The notes under the pieces: generated by a model
What the model was told of the DNA's origin: nothing
Seen by the model: the letters and a program-made list of their open reading frames with translations, nothing else
Database searches by the model: none
Assembly: GCA_013399015.1 (NCBI GenBank)
Contig: VWZX01012694.1
Span: 2,164,598 to 2,228,597, forward strand
DNA from: Galbula dea
Lineage: Eukaryota > Chordata > Aves > Piciformes > Galbulidae
Length of the DNA: 64,000 nucleotides
Direction: 5' to 3'
In this document: positions 27,101 through 35,771 of the stretch, piece after piece
Position numbering within the stretch: the first letter of the stretch is position 1
Layout of the letters: each line of letters opens with the position of its first letter
Translations under genes and position numbers: made by a program

Positions 27101-30100
27101 AACAATTGCATTTGCTTGTCCACATTGCTTATAGGTGATGGCAGAGGTGATATTTGCAAAGATGACTTTGACAATGACAGTGTCCCAGATATTTATGATG
27201 TATGCCCTGAAAACAATGCCATCAGTGAAACTGATTTCAGAAAGTTCCAGATGGTCCCTCTGGACCCCAAGGGAACAGCTCAGATTGATCCCAACTGGGT
27301 TATTCGCCACCAAGGCAAGGAACTGGTGCAGACTGCCAACTCTGATCCTGGAATAGCTGTAGGTGAGTATCAGATGTCAGCCATCATCTTTGGAAAAGTA
27401 TCCAGTGATCTGGTGATAAGGAAAGAGAAAAAAGTAGATAAACACACCATTTTGGAGCTGCAAGCTTTGGACGGACACAAGGGGACAGTGTGTAGGCCCA
27501 AATTAATAATAGCTCACTGCTGTTTGGCTTTGTTGGCCATTCATCTTGTCACTGATTGTAACATAAAATACCTAGTTAAAGAAATAAGCAAGTATAGTGC
27601 CTGCTGTTTTCAGTGTCCTTTATAAACAACTTATTTCTCTCGAGAAGCCTCCTTGCAATAGGTAGACAAGTGTTATTACCTCCTTTCCTACAGGTAAGGA
27701 AATTGAAAAAGATAGTTAGTGACTCCTGCCAAAACTCAAGATGGAGCTATGACTCATGAGTCCTGGACCCCGCATTCTAACTCTGTGGTTTGTCTGTTTT
27801 GTCCTTTCCCAGGTTACGATGAGTTCAGCTCTGTTGACTTCAGCGGGACGTTCTATGTTAACACCGATCGCGATGATGACTATGCTGGCTTTGTGTTTGG
27901 CTACCAGTCCAGCAGTCGGTTTTATGTTCTGATGTGGAAGCAGGTCACTCAGACTTACTGGGAGGACAAACCCACCAGGGCTTATGGCTATTCTGGTGTG
28001 TCACTCAAAGTAGTGAATTCAACAACTGGGGCTGGTGAACACTTGAGAAATGCTCTCTGGCACACAGGAAACACCCCTGGCCAGGTGAGAGATTCAAAAC
28101 TTCAGGTCAACAATGCATGACTAATATTTTTAAAAGAAAGGAGTTGTCTCAAAAAGAATTTCCTTTTATACCTCAGTTTTTGCAGACATTTATCAGTTTT
28201 TCTCCAGTTCCCATATTACTAGTGTCAATATTTGCATTCTGTTTCACAGAAAGCATTACACACATAAAAATGATGAATGGAAAGAATTACATGTGTAAAA
28301 GGGAAGATGTGATGTGGTCCAAAAAAAAAGGAGTGAAAGATCTCAGTTATGCATAAATCCTTTGTGACCTCTGTATTGGCATTCCAGTTTGTTTGAATTA
28401 TATGTGGTTTAGCATTCAGTAATCAGTGACAGCCAAAGAGAAAAGAAATGAAAACAAAGAGAGAAAAACTGCTGCTGTTCCAAATAGGACCCAGCCATGG
28501 AAGAAACTTGTGCCTTTTGGAAATGAAGTTAGTGGGGCTTCATGTGAGGACAGGGATTTTGCACTTTCGGGTCCATGCAGAGGGACTTTGACTGAGTGCT
28601 AGAGATTTGAGGGAGCAGGTCACAGGCAGTAACATCTGTGCAAGCCAGAGTCCCTGTCCTTTGCTGGAAGTATTCATACAGGTAGGAAATCTAGTATCAG
28701 CTCTGGCAGCTTGGGGGTGTGTGTGCAAACAGGGGCAGGACTTCTTAGGGGAAGTCAGGTTTGATGCTATAATGCTCTTCAGTAACTTCAGCTAAGAAAC
28801 TACAGATAAGTAACAGAGTAATAATTTAAGACAGAAATTTTCATTACTCTCACCCTATAGAAGAGGTCTGCTGATCATACCATCAAATGTTAAATACTAT
28901 TTTAGTTTCATGCTCTGCAGCAGAAAACCTTTGTCTGCACGTACAATTCCTATAGTGGATGTAGAGTCTCTGGAGCACTGTCTGTTTCTAATAAGCCATT
29001 TGTATTCCTACTGTAGGTGCGTACTTTATGGCATGATCCCAAGAACATTGGCTGGAAAGATTATACTGCTTACAGGTGGCATTTGATTCATAGGCCTAAA
29101 ACAGGATTAATAAAGTAAGAAATGTTTCTGCATCTCTGTATTTTCTAGTAGTAGAACTTTTGTCACTGTTGATACAAGAGCTATGTTATCAGTCTCTTTG
29201 TTAGTTCTGATAATGATGATACTTCTGTGGTGATGTTCTCCAATATTTTGGGGACATTTTATTATCTTTAAAATAAGTTTTCCTTTTCAGGAGTATTGAA
29301 TGTATTCTGGATGGTTCAATATTTACATCAGCTAGACAGTCTTTAATTAGAAAAACAAAAATGAAAAACAAACAAAAAATGAAAAAAAAAAATCTTTCTT
29401 AATAGTGCTTTTGTTAAGGGACCAAAAATGCCTGAGCAAAACTCAAAGCAAGGTTAGACTATGAGATTCTTCCCCAGCCTCTGGAATTTGAGTGAATGAA
29501 ATTAATTAGAAACATCAGAATTGCCACAGGGAAGTAGACCAACAGCCTGTCTACTTCAGCATCCTGTCTCCCATAGAGGCTTGAATGAGACACGAGTAGC
29601 CATGAGCACATCTGTAATGCACACAAGGAGCTATGGCATATGACTTTCTTTAGATCCCAGCTGTTTTATCTGATGTTCCAAAGAATGGGCATTAACTGTG
29701 CATGTTAACAGAGCAAGTGCTGAACGTGCATTTCTTCCTAAGTAGAAATCTGTCCCTCATGCTTGAGTTATAGGAAGTTTCTCAAGCATATTCATCCTCA
29801 TGTGAAGCTGTACTGCTTTGTATAACTACTATATTGTCAACTGAAGCAGGACCATAATCTCTTCCTCCAGAGACTGCTCTAGTTAACAAAATACAGATTA
29901 ATTTTTCATTTGACCCAAAGCTATTTTAAGAGACTGAGAGCCTAAGAACCATGACTATCTCAGGGTGTCTCATGAGAAGCGGAGAATCCAAGTTCAAGGA
30001 ACTGCAGCCTATCTGGCAGTGAAGAGACATCTTTAGAGGTATTTTGGCTCCAGGGTGGAAGCCTGAAACATTACCACAAAAGAAAAATCCAACAACAACA

Positions 30101-31531
30101 ACAAAAATTAAAAAAAAATCCCAACACAACAACAACAAAACCCCTCCCACAAAACCAACTTCTATTATTAGTCTATCTATTTGTGTCCAGATCTTCCCTG
30201 CTTTCATTAAGCTCTTAAAATGTCTGAAATAGAGATTCAGCATGTCTCAATTAATGTTCTGTTTGACTCTGGAGGGTTAGTTCTTGCAATTTCTTATGTT
30301 GGCCCTTGCACCTAAAGAGAGACAGCTGGAAAGATGACTTTGCTAAGTCATATGGAGAGGTTTTGTGCTAACCTCTGAGTTCACGGGGGCAGAGGCTTAT
30401 CAGTGAATGCTAGTACATGACATAGTTCATTCCAGGAGACATGACTGTTATAAATAAAGAACTAGGAAATTTTTTGCAGATGGTGTGCATAAATTTACTT
30501 ATGGAACAGCTCCACTGCTTCTGATTAATGTGCTATGGCTACCGGCCAGGTGGGCGTGAGATACAGATAAGAGGTGATCTTTACAATGAAGTTGGGTTTT
30601 CTGGTGCCTCATTAAAATCAATTCTGTTTCAGTTCTTGGGAACTGTTACCAGCCCTTAGCACCAGACACTGTTATCCTCCTTGTCTAATTTAAATTATGT
30701 TCTTTTTTACAGAGTTTTAGTGTATGAAGGGAAACAAGTCATGGTGGATTCTGGACCAATCTATGATACAACTTTTGCTGGTGGGCGATTAGGTCTTTTT
30801 GTCTTCTCCCAAGAGATGGTCTATTTCTCTGACCTCAAATATGAATGCAGAGGTTAGTTACAGAAGAAGTCTGGAAAATGCTGCAGCCTTTGATAACCTG
30901 TGGTGTAGGCATGGAATAAGGAAATGAAAAGTATCCTGTAGTTACTGAAAGCAATCTGTAATATTATAGCATGGAGAAAACTGTGATTTACTGAAATACC
31001 ATGAATGCCCTTTGCCCCTCTTGTAATCTCAATTGAATAACAAAAGCCATATGTTTAGTACTACCCACTTGGAAAAAATGAGGTAGAAATCTGAGTGAGA
31101 TATGTGCTTAGAATTCTCACTGTATATCCACTTTCCTTTGTGAGCTATTTCAGTGTGTTTTGTGAACAGAGAGCTACTTATGGATCACCCCTCTTTCAAG
31201 AGGCATGAAGGAGAGAGAGATATTTTTAATGAGCATATCTGTCTATAGTACCTTGACCTAAATGTTTTGAAATGCAGAAAATGCTTTTCCAGCTTTTCTT
31301 AGGTATGATTTTTCATGTACATTTAGATACATAGATGCACATAGGCATGTTTCCATATATACCTATTTATATATAAATGTCCTCATATTTGTATGAAAAT
31401 GCAGAACAGAAAACATTGTGCTTTATCCCTATACTGCATCATGATGGAGCTCTGTTTTTGTGTAATTGACTTCCTAACCAAATAAACCAACCACAATTCA
31501 TATCTTTTTTTTGTTTCTTTCAGATGCTTGA
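6106..31531 (+). CDS. THBS2: Thrombospondin-2, complete coding span (21 coding exons)
   Basis: Secreted matricellular glycoprotein. The family is known to form disulfide-linked trimers, bind CD36, integrins, heparan sulfate, calcium and matrix proteases, and restrain angiogenesis. The 21 coding exons join with matching phases into 3537 nt (1178 residues plus stop), very close to the human protein (about 1172). Approximate domains by residue: signal peptide 1-22; N-terminal laminin-G-like 24-225; trimerisation segment with CDRSC and heptads 268-303; VWC 322-381; type 1 repeats 383-439, 440-498, 499-556; EGF-like 557-599, 600-650, 651-697; type 3 calcium repeats about 700-955; C-terminal lectin-like 960-1178. 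THBS2 is chosen over THBS1 because the N-domain (ISNINRKTIGAK), type 1 repeats and C-terminus read like THBS2 throughout. The start at 6106 has G at -3 and opens a signal peptide. An in-frame ATG in exon 1 (4912) could add four residues. No truncation or frameshift is seen. Confidence 0.97.
6176..9277 (+). other. THBS2: THBS2 introns 2 and 3
   Basis: Intron 2 (6176-7114) and intron 3 (7672-9277) flank exon 3. Sequence is AT-rich with a CAAA run near 8228-8245 and poly-T tracts near 8760-8815. ORFs on either strand here are extensions or shadows of exon 3. Confidence 0.75.
7115..7671 (+). CDS. THBS2: THBS2 exon 3: N-terminal laminin-G-like domain
   Basis: The acceptor tttttcag ends at 7114 and the donor gtaggt starts at 7672. 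Encodes residues 24-209, most of the heparin- and integrin-binding N-terminal domain, with family landmarks ISNINRKTIGAK, RGPDP, RGTILALEGPG, LADSQWKN and CDLIDSF. The open frame continues into introns on both sides, including an ATG at 7042. The true limits come from the splice sites and phase (1 in, 0 out). Confidence 0.96.
9278..9362 (+). CDS. THBS2: THBS2 exon 4: end of N-terminal domain
   Basis: 85-nt exon between acceptor attacag and donor gtaagg. Encodes GLLQNIQLIFDTSIEDVLRR and the Cys-containing tail of the N-domain. Phase 0 in, 1 out. Confidence 0.93.
9363..12626 (+). other. THBS2: THBS2 intron 4
   Basis: Largest intron (3264 bp), between the N-domain and the coiled-coil exon. No CR1 seen. 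One CTCF-like core next to a small palindrome (10288-10314) is noted separately. Short ORFs at 9724, 10982 and 11086 match nothing known. Confidence 0.75.
12627..12823 (+). CDS. THBS2: THBS2 exon 5: linker and trimerisation coiled coil
   Basis: 197-nt exon from acceptor ctaccag to donor gtaggt. It encodes an acidic linker followed by CDRSCEELG and a heptad pattern of Leu/Val/Ile. In the family this segment forms the parallel three-stranded coiled coil, with the paired cysteines making interchain disulfides. Phase 1 in, 0 out. Confidence 0.95.
13374..13514 (+). CDS. THBS2: THBS2 exon 6: first part of VWC domain
   Basis: 141 nt between acceptor ttctag and donor gtaagg, phase 0 on both sides. 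Encodes ENQIMWELIGPN, then the VWC start with VCWQDGRVF and CTKCTCQ. NRT, NQS and NES are potential N-glycosylation sites. Confidence 0.95.
13756..13852 (+). CDS. THBS2: THBS2 exon 7: second part of VWC domain
   Basis: 97 nt between acceptor ttccccag and donor gtgagt. Encodes VCHQITCP, SFVEGECCPVC, the cysteine-rich half of the VWC module. Phase 0 in, 1 out. Too short to appear as a long ORF. Confidence 0.94.
14844..15014 (+). CDS. THBS2: THBS2 exon 8: type 1 repeat 1
   Basis: 171-nt phase 1-1 exon between acceptor tttgcag and donor gtaagt. Encodes GWSPWSDWTKCSVTCGSG and the remaining cysteines of a thrombospondin type 1 repeat. The WxxW ladder and CSVTCG (14891-14908) are the known heparin- and CD36-binding motifs of this module. 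Confidence 0.96.
15299..15384 (+). mobile_element. CR1 LINE 3' end fragment
   Basis: About 85 bp in intron 8 matching the sense 3' terminus of CR1 retrotransposons: GGAGTTGGAACTAGATGATC, then the CCTTCCAACC block and an ATTCTATGATTCTATG octamer tail. Severely 5'-truncated, as most CR1 copies are; no coding capacity. Confidence 0.93.
15964..16140 (+). CDS. THBS2: THBS2 exon 9: type 1 repeat 2
   Basis: 177-nt phase 1-1 exon. Encodes GGWSHWSPWSSCSVTCGVG followed by NITRIR and the six-cysteine pattern. CSVTCG is at 16008-16025; NIT is a potential N-glycosylation site. Acceptor ctgacag, donor gtatgt. Confidence 0.96.
16141..17383 (+). other. THBS2: THBS2 introns 9 and 10
   Basis: Intron 9 (16141-16762) and intron 10 (16937-17383). 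Retention of either would stop translation soon after a type 1 repeat, at 16172-16174 and 16966-16968. No repeats seen. Confidence 0.7.
16763..16936 (+). CDS. THBS2: THBS2 exon 10: type 1 repeat 3
   Basis: 174-nt phase 1-1 exon. Encodes GQWGPWSPWSACTVTCGGG and a full type 1 repeat ending in CPI. The acceptor is catcctag. Phase with the next exon requires donor GTTGGT at 16937, a weak match to consensus. Confidence 0.94.
17384..17511 (+). CDS. THBS2: THBS2 exon 11: EGF-like module 1
   Basis: 128-nt exon from acceptor ttgccag to donor gtattg, phase 1 in, 0 out. Encodes DGCLSNPCFPGAEC, a Cys-rich EGF core and EDLDE. The intron after it is only 109 bp. Confidence 0.95.
17621..17773 (+). CDS. THBS2: THBS2 exon 12: EGF-like module 2
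   Basis: 153-nt phase 0-0 exon from acceptor cctacag to donor gtaagt. Starts CIAVSDVC and includes RCVNTNPGFHCLPCPPRY and KTEKQ. The preceding LDE with this Cys pattern fits the calcium-binding EGF module of the family. Confidence 0.95.
17774..20524 (+). other. THBS2: THBS2 introns 12 and 13
   Basis: Intron 12 (17774-18808, 1035 bp) and intron 13 (19028-20524, 1497 bp). The ORF at 17784-18254 on the minus strand has no recognisable product. A short TG run lies near 20220-20240. Confidence 0.7.
18809..19027 (+). CDS. THBS2: THBS2 exon 13: EGF-like module 3 and start of type 3 region
   Basis: 219-nt phase 0-0 exon from acceptor gttacag to donor gtaagg. Encodes VCEPENPCKDKTHSC, IYLGHFSDPMYKCEC and GEDSDLDGWPN, entering the first acidic type 3 motif. 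NAT is a potential N-glycosylation site. Confidence 0.96.
20525..20632 (+). CDS. THBS2: THBS2 exon 14: type 3 calcium-binding repeats
   Basis: 108-nt phase 0-0 exon from acceptor ggctag to donor gtaaga. Encodes DNCPLLPNSGQEDFDKDGKG, then a run of Asp-rich calcium ligands. Type 3 repeats wrap calcium ions in the stalk/wire region. Confidence 0.95.
22396..22555 (+). CDS. THBS2: THBS2 exon 15: type 3 calcium-binding repeats
   Basis: 160-nt exon from acceptor cactag to donor gtatgc, phase 0 in, 1 out. Two DxC-type motifs: DNCPLLFNPRQ, DYDKDEVGDRCDNC and DTDNNGEGDSC. Confidence 0.95.
23327..23445 (+). CDS. THBS2: THBS2 exon 16: type 3 calcium-binding repeats
   Basis: 119-nt exon from acceptor ctcatag to donor gtaaat, phase 1 in, 0 out. 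Encodes FNERDNCPYVYNTDQ, DTDGDGVGDQCDNC and HNPDQ. Confidence 0.95.
24054..24288 (+). CDS. THBS2: THBS2 exon 17: type 3 calcium-binding repeats
   Basis: 235-nt exon from acceptor gcatag to donor gtaaga, phase 0 in, 1 out. Carries several Asp/Asn-rich repeats, including DNDLVGDQC, NEDIDEDGHQNNQDNCPY, KDGKGDACDPDDDNDGVPDD and NPEQEDSD. Confidence 0.95.
24289..27134 (+). other. THBS2: THBS2 intron 17
   Basis: 2846-bp intron inside the type 3 region. Starts with two imperfect 19-bp tandem copies (24361-24398). Otherwise AT-rich, with no CR1 or gene seen. Confidence 0.7.
27135..27362 (+). CDS. THBS2: THBS2 exon 18: last type 3 repeats and entry to lectin-like domain
   Basis: 228-nt exon from acceptor ttatag to donor gtgagt, phase 1-1. 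Contains DGRGDICKDDFDND with an RGD integrin motif (codons 27143-27151), then NNAISETDF, the start of the C-terminal domain, and QTANSDPGIAVG. Confidence 0.95.
27813..28084 (+). CDS. THBS2: THBS2 exon 19: C-terminal lectin-like domain
   Basis: 272-nt exon from acceptor ttcccag to donor gtgaga, phase 1 in, 0 out. Encodes the conserved core of the C-terminal domain: VDFSGTFYVNTDRDDDYAGF, VFGYQSSSRFYV, MWKQVTQTYW and ALWHTGNTPGQ. The beta-sandwich in this family packs against the calcium wire. Confidence 0.97.
29017..29114 (+). CDS. THBS2: THBS2 exon 20: C-terminal lectin-like domain
   Basis: 98-nt exon from acceptor ctgtag to donor gtaaga, phase 0 in, 2 out. Encodes VRTLWHDPKNIGWKDYTAYR and HRPKTGLI. 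Too short for ORF calling; placed by homology and splice phase. Confidence 0.95.
30089..30140. repeat. (CAA)n-rich simple repeat
   Basis: Interrupted CAA/AACA repeats with an A run in the middle; explains the low-complexity ORFs on both strands. Confidence 0.85.
30713..30852 (+). CDS. THBS2: THBS2 exon 21: C-terminal lectin-like domain
   Basis: 140-nt exon from acceptor tttttacag to donor gttagt, phase 2 in, 1 out. Encodes VLVYEGKQVMVDSGPIYD, GGRLGLFVFSQEMVYFSDLK and YECR, the highly conserved thrombospondin C-terminus. Confidence 0.96.
31524..31531 (+). CDS. THBS2: THBS2 terminal coding segment of exon 22
   Basis: Completes the split Asp codon, adds Ala and the TGA stop. Supported by the phase 1 donor of exon 21 and by the family habit of ending two residues after YECR. 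Confidence 0.92.
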
Positions 31532-31700
31532 GCAATGGTTGCTGCATTACCAGCAAAGTACTGTAAATGCTACGCAACCTAGACACCTCAGTACATCCTG
31601 GTACTCCCACTTTCTATTTTTGTGTCCCTCCTGTCCTCTGTCTTTGTGCTCCACTCACCAGGTACCTCCCTGCTGCCAGCAGTGCCTCAGCCACCCCTCC

Positions 31701-31706
31701 AATAAA
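31701..31706 (+). terminator. THBS2: Possible proximal polyadenylation signal AATAAA
   Basis: Canonical hexamer only 170 nt after the stop codon. Another lies at 32114-32119. Use of either would remove nearly all of the 3' UTR, including the AU-rich and Pumilio-type motifs. Usage is not known. Confidence 0.35.
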
Positions 31707-33595
31707 GTGCCTTCTTACAGCCAGGACTAATGAAACCTAACCCTGAGCTTCCAACCCACCACTTGAAGCAAAAGCAGATTGATGCATTACAACACTTTTG
31801 TAGAGTCAACACTTAGCAAAATGTGTTTGGTTGTTTGTCTTTTTTTAAGGAATGACGTTTACATATCAAAATGTAATTACTTAATGTATTTATATATATA
31901 TATATGGAGAAAAAGAGGGGGGTGATGATTATCAGTCACTGTCTTTAAGTGAGGAAAAATGTGTTTGAGTAATTTTTGAAGTGTATGGTTGACATTTCCT
32001 TGCTCTGATCAGGACTGGACTTTGGTAACACAAAGCCTCTGGGTCTAATATTAGCAAAGTAATGGAGAGCCACACCGACAGCATCTACAGTAACACTGAA
32101 CATTACTTTACGTAATAAAGATCAATTAGGAACTTTTCTTCATCCAAAAAAGATGTTCTTTAGCTGATGAGGATGCTCTTAATAACACACATTAAAGTTA
32201 CAGTTGGTAGAAATGTTGACTTTGCAACCTAAAGCATTGTCTAATAGAGGCTCAATTCAGGCCAAACAGAATTGAACTAGAAACTCCCACATGAAAGGGA
32301 AGAAAGAGTCATTAAACATCCAAAGCTGTCACTATTGGCTGACTTTCAAAAAGTTATTTCCAGTTGTTCCATTTCCATAATACTTTGCATTCTTTTGTAA
32401 CAAAGATCATACCATGACCACGTGGATCAAAATGAACCTGAACCACTTTCCCACTTCTGCTGCAGAAAGCACTTTGACATCCTGAATCCTGATGTGGGTT
32501 TTTAAAAAGGTGGCAATGCCACTATTACTTAATTTGGTAACATATGAATTTAAGGTTCCATTTATAAATATCGTTAGTATTTATTATGATTATCACACCC
32601 AACTACCTTCTCTGATAATTTATTGTAAAGCATGTCATAGAAAGCATCAGTAATACATTCACAAATAATGATATTTTAAAGCTATTTTTAAAAGCATATC
32701 ACAATATGTAGATATTGTCAAAGCATGATAGACACTTAAGTATAATTTCATGGGTTATATTCTTGTATGCTTTAAAGTTAAATGGATAATGATAAGAAAT
32801 TTATAAATGGAACCTTAATATATATCCAGTTACCCTAATTTTAATATTTTGTATTGTTACCTATGTCTGCTGTATATAGAACTTCTTAACTAATGCTGAA
32901 GGGATACCAGTGTTTATTCTAAACAGATACAAGAGTTACTCAGATATACAATAGTATAAACATGTTTAACATTTTATTTTGTTTAAGTTGTATGAGCTTT
33001 GTTCACAAAAAACACCTGCTGGTGGAATTTTATTCATAGATGGGTTTACTAATGGAATAATACAGTGTCTCTGCCTTCTTACAGGGCACAGTGAGCTAAG
33101 TATTGAATCATCTTTTTCTCCCTTGAAATAGATTTTGCTGTTATATTCATTAGAAAGGAATCCACAGTTGCTGGCTTTATTGCACATTTTATAGTGTTTT
33201 TGTTATCAGATCCTTTTTTTGTTTCTGTTTCAATTTTGTTTTGTTGCCTCTTTTTTTTTTTCTTTTTTTTTTTCCTGCCATATCCTCTTTGTGGGGTTTT
33301 TAACTATTTCAGTGTCTTACTTATGGTCTTTCAAATTGTATCCCCCAGTCTCAAGCAGAAGGGAGGTGACTTCATTAAATGTAACGATTGTAATGGCTGC
33401 GTAGGTTATTTTGTTTTTTTCAGAGAGAGACTTCAATGTGGGGGTGAAGATGTTAATATTTGGACTGTATCATAATTTTCCTATTCTATGTAAATTATTT
33501 ATGATGGTTTTTTTAATTTCTTTTTATTTTTTTTTTCATTGCAAGTGTGTGTGACAGAGTGAGATCAATGAACTTCATTTTGTTTTACCAAAGAT

Positions 33596-33613
33596 TGTAA
33601 ATAATTATTTATT
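33596..33613 (+). promoter_or_regulatory. THBS2: Pumilio-type site next to AU-rich nonamer in 3' UTR
   Basis: TGTAAATA (33596-33603) matches the Pumilio consensus UGUANAUA. TTATTTATT (33605-33613) matches the AU-rich element nonamer. They lie one base apart, about 210 nt before the distal polyadenylation signal. Confidence 0.45.
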
Positions 33614-33816
33614 TGTTTACATGGACGGAACTTTTATCTTTCCACGTCCTCATTCATTTAGTCAGATCCTCATTTTTTTATATATATATATATATTAAGA
33701 AATTAATGATAGGAAATAAACTGTTAAAAGGTTTTATAAACAAAATTCTCTTTACCTTTTTTATAGTTAAAATGTTTCTTTTAAGAAAATACTCTACTCC
33801 CCAAAGTCCTCAGTTA

Positions 33817-33822
33817 AATAAA
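33817..33822 (+). terminator. THBS2: Distal polyadenylation signal AATAAA
   Basis: Canonical AATAAA near the end of the AT-rich 3' UTR, with T/GT-rich sequence following near 33855-33935. A second AATAAA at 33715-33720 could serve instead. Usage cannot be decided from sequence. Confidence 0.6.
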
Positions 33823-33840
33823 ACTCTCGCCTTGCTATAA

Positions 33841-35495
33841 ACCAGTTAATTTCAAGCAATTTAGCAAATCTTTTGCTTGGTTACAAATCACCAACTGTCT
33901 TCTAAGGTTGTAAACAGCAGATTTTGTAGTCTCTCTGACAAGATGTCATTCCCCATAAAGTCTTTATCTAGCAAACTATCCCAAGTTTTATTTATGGCAT
34001 TGTGACTGAGAAATTTTGTTCCTGCTTCTCTTTTTCTGCTGGACACACATTCTCTGTATTGTGTCTTGGCTGATGTGTTTGAACATATCTACAGTCCTGT
34101 TCTGTAACTGCTTCTGCTGTGAGTCCTTTCTGAGTCCTTGGGATTTTTTGGTGTGAGTGAAGACTGCTTTCCTTCTGGAGAATTGCAGGAACCAATGAAT
34201 TGCCACTAACCAAAAAGAATTAAGATACAAGAAAAAATTCTTAGTGTGAGAGACCTTTACCATGAATATGAACTGCTCCCAGGGAGAGGAATTTGAATCA
34301 GATTAGGAAGAGTAAGAATGCTTGGCTTGTCAAAATGCTAATTTTGAGGTGTGAACTCAAGTCACATTCTCTGATAAATATCCCAACTTTTCACTTTTCT
34401 TGGCTGTACAAACATACCAGCTATTTGGTTTCTATGGCTTTTGGTTCTAGTATGAGTACTTGGAACATTAGACAAGAAAGTGGTCTGGTCTTCAGCACAA
34501 TCTTTTGATGAGTCCTTTAATACAGTCTTGTAGAGAGATGGTGTTCTTCTGTTTATTCTACAAGGACATCAATGATTGGCGTTCAGGTAACAGAGTGATC
34601 AAGATCTTCTTACCCACATCTCAAGAGTCTCATTTAAATTTCTGGTATAAATCTGGGAGACAGTTTTGAGCATGAACTCTTAATGATGATTGAAAGGAAA
34701 GAAAAAAATCCCTTCATGGGAATGAAACAAAGCCCCACAAAATGGATGCAAGGAAATAAAATGACTGGAAACATGTGAAACCATAACAGCAGCACTTCAG
34801 TACTACTAAGCTCTCAGAAAAACAGGGGAAAAGACCATACAAAGCAAATATTGTGCTGTGAATGAGAAGGTTCATTGAGAGCAGTTATACCCTCTGACAT
34901 CTATCCTTTGTTTTCACAAGGTTTTGAAGATATTCATGAGTATTGGGTAATTTGGGAAAAATACATATTAAAAATTTTGCAGCCTCTGGACTTCTTCCCA
35001 GAGAGATAGGGATGTGGAAGAAGAAGGCATAGAATCCCTGCAGAGAGGTTGTTTTTCTCACAAGGGAAAAGCAGTAGAGCAGATCCTGATTTTGTCACTG
35101 ATTCCTGCATGATACTAGGCAGAATTTTTTTCATTTCACTGAGCATGAGGCTCTCATCTGGTAAAAGCCAAAGATATAAAATTCCTCCTCTTAGAAATTC
35201 TATCAATAAAGTTTATGTATCTTACTGTTTCTGGATCAGCCAAAATATGAGGAAATACTGAAATCTTGATTCCCCCCGGTAATTAAGTTAAGATTAGACT
35301 TCTTGACCAATTTTAAAACATGACTTTTCAGATAAACTCTGAAAGTCTGAAAAGTCAAGCTGAACTCACAGCATTTGAGGATTTGTCCATTATAAGTGTA
35401 ACACATTTACCATATTTTCTTCCATAAAGGAAGGAAAAAAGTCCACCCAAGGATTATACCTGTGCTTTCACACATCAGGCAGCCCTAATACTAGC
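33841..35495. other. 3' flank of THBS2, no gene recognised
   Basis: AT-rich non-coding sequence. Only short ORFs without recognisable domains. Contains a 12-bp stem hairpin at 35321-35357. Confidence 0.6.
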
Positions 35496-35771
35496 ATCAT
35501 AAAATTATGGAATGTTTTGGGTTGGAAGGGACCTTTAAGGGTCATCTAGTCCAACCTCCCTGCAGTAAGCAGGGACATTTTCAGCTAGACCAAGCTGCAC
35601 AGAGCCCTGTCCAACCTGATCTTGAATGCTTCCAGGAATGGGGCACCTACCACCTCTCTGGGCAACCTGTTCCAGTGTTTCACTGTTCTTATTGTAAAAA
35701 AATTCTTCCTTATGTCTAGTCTAAATCTATCCTCTTTAGTTTAAAACTATTACCCCTTGCTCTGTCACAAC
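35496..35771 (-). mobile_element. CR1 LINE 3' fragment, antisense
   Basis: Starts with the inverted CR1 tail (ATCATAAAATTATGGAATG) followed by GGGTTGGAAGGGACCTTTAA, then TCCAACCTCCCTGC and the rest of the CR1 3' UTR and end of ORF2 in reverse orientation, to CCCCTTGCTCTGTCAC. Truncated at its 5' end. Confidence 0.93.

Larger units (their letters stand above)
28085..30712 (+). other. THBS2: THBS2 introns 19 and 20
   Basis: Intron 19 (28085-29016) and intron 20 (29115-30712, 1598 bp). Intron 20 contains A-rich and CAA simple repeats (29345-29393, 30089-30140). It may also hold a very old interspersed repeat near 29515-29720, where the phrase AGCATCCTGTCTCCCA resembles ancient amniote LINE/SINE tails. 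Confidence 0.6.
31524..33840 (+). other. THBS2: THBS2 exon 22: last two codons, stop and 3' UTR
   Basis: The acceptor tctttcag ends at 31523. Only eight coding bases follow (completing D, then A and TGA at 31529-31531), so the protein ends CRDA where human ends CRDI. The rest is an AT-rich 3' UTR of about 2.3 kb. It has a TA dinucleotide run near 31890, poly-T tracts near 33250, a Pumilio-type site plus an AU-rich nonamer near 33600, and candidate polyadenylation signals. The 3' end is inferred from the AATAAA at 33817. Confidence 0.8.

Noticed and set aside
6106..31531. Assignment to THBS1 instead of THBS2
   Set aside because: The N-terminal domain, VWC and type 1 repeat sequences, and the C-terminal residues after YECR, follow the THBS2 pattern as I know it. 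An alignment to both paralogues would confirm this.
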